Positions 14,476-18,480 of a DNA stretch of 18,480 bases are shown here, piece after piece. Both the position numbers and the translations under genes were made by a program. Numbering within the stretch: the first letter of the stretch is position 1; each line of letters begins with the position of its first letter. Below the pieces are notes generated by a model. It had not been told where the DNA came from and searched no databases. It saw nothing but the letters and a program-made list of their open reading frames with translations. Origin of the DNA: Verrucomicrobiota bacterium (lineage in GTDB: Bacteria > Verrucomicrobiota > Verrucomicrobiia > Methylacidiphilales > Verrucolacustridaceae); contig RGTE01000012.1 in NCBI GenBank assembly GCA_010025475.1, forward strand, positions 1 through 18,480. Reading direction: 5' to 3'.

Positions 14476-15736
14476 AGACGGCCTTGGAACCCAGCTCTTC
14501 CTCGATCCGGAGAAGCCGGTTGTATTTGGCCAGCCGGTCGGATCGGGAGAACGAGCCAGTCTTGATCTGGCCGGCATGGGTGGCCACCGCGAGGTCCGCG
14601 ATGGTGGAATCCTCCGTTTCGCCGCTGCGGTGACTGATCACCGCCGTGTATTTCGAGGAACGGGCCAGTTCGATAGCATCCAGCGTCTCGCTCAGGCTGC
14701 CAATCTGGTTCACTTTTACGAGGATCGAGTTTGCCACCTTTTCGGCAATCCCCTTTTTAAGGAACTCCACGTTGGTCACAAAAAGGTCGTCCCCCACGAG
14801 CTGTGTCTTGGCTCCCAGTTTTTGGGTGAGGATTTTCCATCCATCCCAATCTTCCTCCGCGGTTCCATCCTCAATGGAGACGATCGGATACTTTTTCTGA
14901 AGCTGGGCATAAAAATCCACCAATTCCGCGGCTTTCAACCGCCGCTGGTCGGACTTCTTAAAGACGTACTCCTTGGTCTTCCCATCAAAAAATTCACTGC
15001 TGGCCACGTCCAACGCAAAAAAGACCTGCTTGCCGAGACTGTAGCCGGCCTTTTCCGTGGCCTGGGCCATCACTTCCAGTGCCGCTTCGGTCGATTCCAG
15101 TCGGGGGGCAAAGCCGCCCTCGTCTCCCACGGCGGTCCCCAGCTTCTTGTCGTGAAGAATCTTTTTCAGCGCAGCGAAGATTTCCGCGCCGCACCGGATC
15201 GCCTCCCGGAAGGTGGGCAACCCTCGCGGAATCACCATGAACTCCTGAAAATCGATCGGGGCGTCGGAATGGGCACCCCCATTCAGGATGTTGGCCATGG
15301 GAACGGGCAGCACCTGGGCCTTTTCACCCCCGAGCCACCGGTAAAGGGGTTGCCCATGGGCGGAGGCCGCTGCTCGCGCCGCCGCCAGGGAGACGCCGAG
15401 GATGGCGTTCGCACCGAGGTTTTTTTTGTTGGGCGTGCCGTCGAGCTCCCGCATCACTTTGTCGATCGTCCGGATGTCCCCCGCGTCTTTTCCCTTTAAG
15501 GCCGGACCGATTTTGTCCTTCACATTCGCCACCGCCTTGAGAACGCCTTTACCGCCGAATCGCTTCAGGTCGCCGTCCCGCAATTCCCAGGCCTCATGAA
15601 TGCCGGTGCTGGCTCCACTCGGGACCATCGCCGATCCAAAGGCGCCCCCCTCCAGCAAAACATCCGCCTCCAAGGTCGGGTTGCCCCGGGAATCGATCAC
15701 TTCACGCGCGGTAATGCCCTGGATTTTTGTCTTCAT
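14450..15736 (-). CDS. eno: Enolase
   Basis: Enolase converts 2-phosphoglycerate to phosphoenolpyruvate in glycolysis and gluconeogenesis. The 428-residue protein has normal length. The active-site residues are present: H156 in NGGAHSDAPIDFQEFM, E165, E206 in GDEGGFAP, metal ligands D243, E289 and D316, K341 in VKVNQIG and H369 in SHRSGET. Some loops differ slightly from the usual pattern (SIEDGTAEEDWDGW, GSFSRSDR) without touching catalytic positions. The ATG at 15736 follows the greA stop by 24 nt, and a perfect 7-bp hairpin fills much of that gap. Only a weak GGAA lies 4 nt before the start. The gene is the metabolic neighbour of mdh in the same run. Confidence 0.98.
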   Translation of the reverse strand: MKTKIQGITAREVIDSRGNPTLEADVLLEGGAFGSAMVPSGASTGIHEAWELRDGDLKRFGGKGVLKAVANVKDKIGPALKGKDAGDIRTIDKVMRELDGTPNKKNLGANAILGVSLAAARAAASAHGQPLYRWLGGEKAQVLPVPMANILNGGAHSDAPIDFQEFMVIPRGLPTFREAIRCGAEIFAALKKILHDKKLGTAVGDEGGFAPRLESTEAALEVMAQATEKAGYSLGKQVFFALDVASSEFFDGKTKEYVFKKSDQRRLKAAELVDFYAQLQKKYPIVSIEDGTAEEDWDGWKILTQKLGAKTQLVGDDLFVTNVEFLKKGIAEKVANSILVKVNQIGSLSETLDAIELARSSKYTAVISHRSGETEDSTIADLAVATHAGQIKTGSFSRSDRLAKYNRLLRIEEELGSKAVYGGQLAVV

Positions 15737-15745
15737 AATTCCGGA

Positions 15746-15762
15746 AGCCGGTCGAACCGGCT
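15746..15762 (-). promoter_or_regulatory. Perfect 7-bp hairpin between greA stop and eno start
   Basis: The transcript would read AGCCGGT-TCG-ACCGGCT, a perfect seven-pair stem with a three-base loop. It overlaps the last two bases of the greA TAG codon and ends 9 nt before the eno ATG. No T-run follows, so a classical terminator is unlikely. It could block a processing exonuclease, mask or present the eno ribosome binding site, or weaken read-through. Confidence 0.5.
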
Positions 15763-17611
15763 AGGTGCGGTAAGGGCGGACGGAAACGATGCGCACCTTG
15801 CTTTTTCCGCCCCCTTCTGTCGGCAAATCTGCGGTTTCACCCGGTTTTTTCTTGAGCAACGCCTGACCCACCGCCGTTTGATAGGAAATCACCCCGTTTT
15901 CCGGATCGCTGTCCCATGCCCCGAGGATGGTCACCCTTTTCGAAGAACCCCCCTCGTCCTGATACTCCACCACGGTGCCAATGTCAGCCACATCACCCTT
16001 CACCCCGCTGAAATCGGTCCCTTGGGCGGAGACGATCATCGACTCCAGCTCCGCCTTGCGCCGCATCAGCACCGCCTGCATCTCCTTGGCGGCCTTGAAC
16101 TCATGATTCTCCCGCAGGTCGCCGTAAGACCGGGCCACACCGATATCCTTGCTGTTGGCCGGGATCTTCTTGTTGACGATCTCCTCCAGCTCTTTCTTTC
16201 TTTTTTCCAGGCTGTCCCAACTCACCACCAAGGATTCGGTGGTCGTGGCCTTGTTCTCCCCCGCCACCATGGAGCCGATATGCGGATGGAGCTTGACCAG
16301 GGCTCCCATCAGGGACCGCTTGTCCAACTCCTCAAAGGCTGTGGAGGAAAGAGCCGCCCGGGTGATATCCCTCATCTCCTCGGGAGCGGAGGCTGCCAAC
16401 AGGTCACGGATCAGCTCCTTGTCTTCCAGGATCAGGTCATGCAGGCGGGAAGCCCGCCAACGGTCAGCCAACTGCTCCTTTTCCAGGACCGCCAGAGCGG
16501 TGAGGAAAAGGAACGGGCCGCCGATTTTCTGAAACTCGCCGGTGCGGTTCCGGCACAACCAAACCACGGTATCGGGATGAACCTGCCGTTCCCGGAGAAG
16601 ACGATCCAAGGCTCCTTCCAGTTCGGCTCCGCGCCCGGCCTTTTTAAACTTGGCGGTGATGGCGTCCATCAGACGCCCGGAAGCGCGGGGTAGAAGCGCG
16701 TTAAAAAGTTCCGGCCAACGCTCCCCGAGCAGATCGGCCATCAACTCGACAAAGCGGGGTTGTTTTCCGGCCGGCAAGGCTTCCACCAACGCGGCCAAAC
16801 GATTCGGTTCAGCCGGCAGTAACCCTCGCAAAATTGTCCCGGGTTCGGCCGGAAGACCGATGGACCCGGCAAATTCGGACCGAGCCAAGGCCAGTTCTGC
16901 GAGTTGCCCCACCTGGCTTTTGGGAATCTTTTGGCCGGAGGCATCGACCAGCTTGAAAATTTCCTCGGATTGTCCTTTAAGAACGGCGGAATTCTGGGTT
17001 TTTTGAAGTTTTTCCAGCGCCTCAATGACGCGCTTCACCCCGACGGCTTCCTTGAGTTCCTCGATGCCGCCTGCTTGGACTTCCGGGACTTTCTCCAAAT
17101 AATGGATGGGATCGGTCCGTTTGGATGGAATCACAAACCGCGGATCCTTGCGCATGGCACGCTTGGCCGCGTCCCAGAACTTTTTCCAATCAGGAGCCCC
17201 GAACAGGTGTGGAACAAAGGCCTCCTCCAACCGTGCGGTGGTGGCTTCCCGGCCCAATTGCTGGACCGCCTGCCTCATCAGCTCGCCCGGGTCCTTGCCA
17301 GCCTGATCCTTGACGGAAGAGGGATCCTTGAGAATCCGGGCCTCAAAATGCTCGTCGGTCAGGATCCGCAGGGTCTGGGACGCGTATTCGAATTCCATCG
17401 CGTGGCCCTTCTTTGAGCGAAAATCGATCAGGAGGGATCCGAGGGCATCATCCCTCGAAACAATCTGCCCCACTCCCCAACTGCGGTGACGACAGACCGC
17501 GCCGGGAACCAGCGGTTTCAACTTTTCGTGGACTTGGGGATCTTGGGCCGACTCTTCCGTGGAGGATGATGATGTTTCGTTTTCCGTATCAGTCGGCATT
17601 CTTGCCAACAT
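15761..17611 (-). CDS. greA: Long GreA-type transcription factor with Tudor-like N-terminus
   Basis: GreA enters the RNA polymerase secondary channel and stimulates cleavage of backtracked RNA. The last 155 residues of this 616-residue protein are a full GreA. A coiled coil (about 464-527) carries GDLRENHEFKAAKEMQ (497-512), with D498 and E501 equal to the catalytic E. coli D41 and E44. A C-terminal FKBP-like domain (about 535-612) follows. The N-terminus (36-85, PGAVCRHRSWGVGQIV) looks like the Tudor/CarD-type polymerase-binding domains of PcrA and CarD. The middle (about 105-455) is helical and unassigned. Similarly long GreA proteins are known in chlamydiae. The ATG at 17611 has GAGGA 6 nt upstream and is preferred over the ATG at 17599. 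Confidence 0.93.
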   Translation of the reverse strand: MLARMPTDTENETSSSSTEESAQDPQVHEKLKPLVPGAVCRHRSWGVGQIVSRDDALGSLLIDFRSKKGHAMEFEYASQTLRILTDEHFEARILKDPSSVKDQAGKDPGELMRQAVQQLGREATTARLEEAFVPHLFGAPDWKKFWDAAKRAMRKDPRFVIPSKRTDPIHYLEKVPEVQAGGIEELKEAVGVKRVIEALEKLQKTQNSAVLKGQSEEIFKLVDASGQKIPKSQVGQLAELALARSEFAGSIGLPAEPGTILRGLLPAEPNRLAALVEALPAGKQPRFVELMADLLGERWPELFNALLPRASGRLMDAITAKFKKAGRGAELEGALDRLLRERQVHPDTVVWLCRNRTGEFQKIGGPFLFLTALAVLEKEQLADRWRASRLHDLILEDKELIRDLLAASAPEEMRDITRAALSSTAFEELDKRSLMGALVKLHPHIGSMVAGENKATTTESLVVSWDSLEKRKKELEEIVNKKIPANSKDIGVARSYGDLRENHEFKAAKEMQAVLMRRKAELESMIVSAQGTDFSGVKGDVADIGTVVEYQDEGGSSKRVTILGAWDSDPENGVISYQTAVGQALLKKKPGETADLPTEGGGKSKVRIVSVRPYRT

Positions 17612-17670
17612 ACGGAATCCTCACCCCGCAAGGCAACCGGAATTCTTTACCCCAGAACCCCCGGGTCTTT

Positions 17671-18069
17671 CTACTTTTCGGACTTTTCACCAGCGGCAGC
17701 CTCTTCCACCACCTTAATCTTGTCGGCGCCTGCGAGATCCATGGAGGGTTTTCCCTCATGCATCTGAATCAGGCCGGTCACCTCCACGGTCTTTCCGGCA
17801 TAGGCACCGGGCGCTCCGCCGAAATTCTTGGGCTTCAGTAGGCAGGTAAATACCTGGTTCGGAAATTTGCCGCCAAAATTCAGGTAGGTGATCCCTTTTT
17901 GGGAGTCGCGTTGCGCATCGACCACTCCGCGAACGGTCACAACCTTTCCATCATATTGGGCCGCGTCCTGCGGCGTCACCACGGGCACGGAATCTTTGGC
18001 TTCTTCTGCCATCAAGGGGTGTGCGGAAAACAACGATACAGCCAAAAGGCCACAAAGGATTTGTTTCAT
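17671..18069 (-). CDS. Small exported OB-fold-like protein of unknown function
   Basis: The 132-residue protein has a signal peptide (1-21, cleavage after PLMA). A compact, strand-rich domain follows (about 28-120). VVTPQDAAQYDGKVVTVRGVV, GITYLNFGG and AGKTVEVTGLIQMHEGKPSMDL resemble the strands of OB-fold proteins exported by many bacteria, with the usual 'open-closed' VRG(V/I)V and VTGxI pattern. The single cysteine of the mature part (C76) sits in VFTCLLKP. A charged Glu/Lys/Ala tail ends the protein. The ligand is unknown, and exported relatives may bind metal or cell-wall parts rather than nucleic acid. The gene lies 39 nt after the transglutaminase-fold gene and 59 nt before greA, and its ribosome binding site is weak. 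Confidence 0.8.
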   Translation of the reverse strand: MKQILCGLLAVSLFSAHPLMAEEAKDSVPVVTPQDAAQYDGKVVTVRGVVDAQRDSQKGITYLNFGGKFPNQVFTCLLKPKNFGGAPGAYAGKTVEVTGLIQMHEGKPSMDLAGADKIKVVEEAAAGEKSEK

Positions 18070-18108
18070 CCAAAAACTTTGCCCGCTTCCCGCCCGCAGA
18101 CAAGCCGT

Positions 18109-18480
18109 CTAGCCCAAACTTTCCTCAATCATCTGCAGATAGGCAACCGTCCGGGCATGACGCGATTCGTCCCCCCGGCGGCTGTAGCTGTTCAGCAGAT
18201 TGACCAGCATGCGTTCCGCCGTATCCCGCGGGGTGGCCCGCATGAACATCGGGTTGGCCCAGCAGGATCGCTCCGTTCCAAATTTGGCCGCCAGATCATC
18301 CGCCGAAAGAACCACGCCGCCGTGAAAAGGGTCAAAAACCACCCCCCCGATTCCGGCAAGATAATGGCCCGGGGTGTTCAGGCCATAGACCTCAAGGCCT
18401 GCCCGCTGACCGGCGAAGATGTAGACCAAAGCCAATGTCAGGGGGCGAAATTGAATCATAGTGTCTCTTCCTCGAAAATA
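18109..18480 (-). CDS. SirB1-like transglutaminase-fold protein, 5' end outside window
   Basis: The visible part contains LTLALVYIFAGQRAGLEVYG, then PGHYLAGIG and VFDPFHGG, the helix-His-Asp order of the transglutaminase core as seen in SirB1-family proteins, and a helical C-terminus (ERMLVNLLNSYSRRGDESRHARTVAYLQMIEES) that resembles their repeat-like tail. The catalytic cysteine of true transglutaminases would fall near FRPLT, where there is none, so the protein is probably not a transglutaminase. The frame stays open to the window edge. An ATG at 18459 preceded by GGAAGAG could be a start, but SirB1 proteins have a substantial N-terminal part before this segment, so I treat the gene as partial. 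The exact role is unknown. Confidence 0.75.
   Translation of the reverse strand, partial: YFRGRDTMIQFRPLTLALVYIFAGQRAGLEVYGLNTPGHYLAGIGGVVFDPFHGGVVLSADDLAAKFGTERSCWANPMFMRATPRDTAERMLVNLLNSYSRRGDESRHARTVAYLQMIEESLG

Noticed and set aside
1..18480. Search for tRNA or rRNA genes, CRISPR arrays, insertion sequences and attachment sites.
   Set aside because: None was visible by reading. The coding density is high and the gaps are too short for most of these.

Overview
The window reads as ordinary chromosomal DNA from a high-GC, Gram-negative-type bacterium, most likely a member of the Verrucomicrobiota or a relative in the PVC group. The best clue is the greA gene. It encodes a 616-residue protein with a small Tudor/CarD-like N-terminal domain and a long helical middle fused to a C-terminal GreA, an arrangement I associate with chlamydiae and verrucomicrobia. 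The assignment is inference, because no rRNA gene is present. Nothing suggests a phage, plasmid, transposon or CRISPR locus.

Left part (1-6606). lipA (minus) and a double-domain U32 peptidase-family gene (plus) diverge from a 63-nt region. The U32 gene converges on a Thermus/Rickettsia-type isocitrate dehydrogenase gene (minus). Divergent from the latter are two overlapping plus-strand genes for exported proteins of unknown function, the first with a possible caspase-like His/Cys arrangement. They are followed by rpmG (ribosomal protein L33). A degenerate CGTAAA hexamer array lies just past the stop codon of both lipA and the U32 gene.

Right part (6654-18480, all minus). Ten genes run in one direction in this transcription order: a SirB1-like transglutaminase-fold protein (5' end outside the window), an exported OB-fold-like protein, greA fusion, eno, an ftsB/divIC-type gene, mdh, mfd, a SurA/parvulin-type chaperone, pdxA and an ATP-grasp-like protein. 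Gaps are short, one pair overlaps by 26 nt, and four junctions are stop/start overlaps (two ATGA, two GTGA). This suggests one long, translationally coupled transcription unit. It mixes central carbon metabolism (enolase, malate dehydrogenase), transcription quality control (GreA, Mfd), envelope biogenesis (FtsB-like, SurA-like) and vitamin B6 synthesis (PdxA).

I did not find a clearly new multi-gene system. The best leads are the exported two-gene cassette at 5100-6403, the promoter-start geometry shared by lipA and that cassette (consistent with leaderless mRNAs), the dispersed hexamer arrays, the greA fusion, and the uncharacterised ATP-grasp-like protein at the end of the operon.
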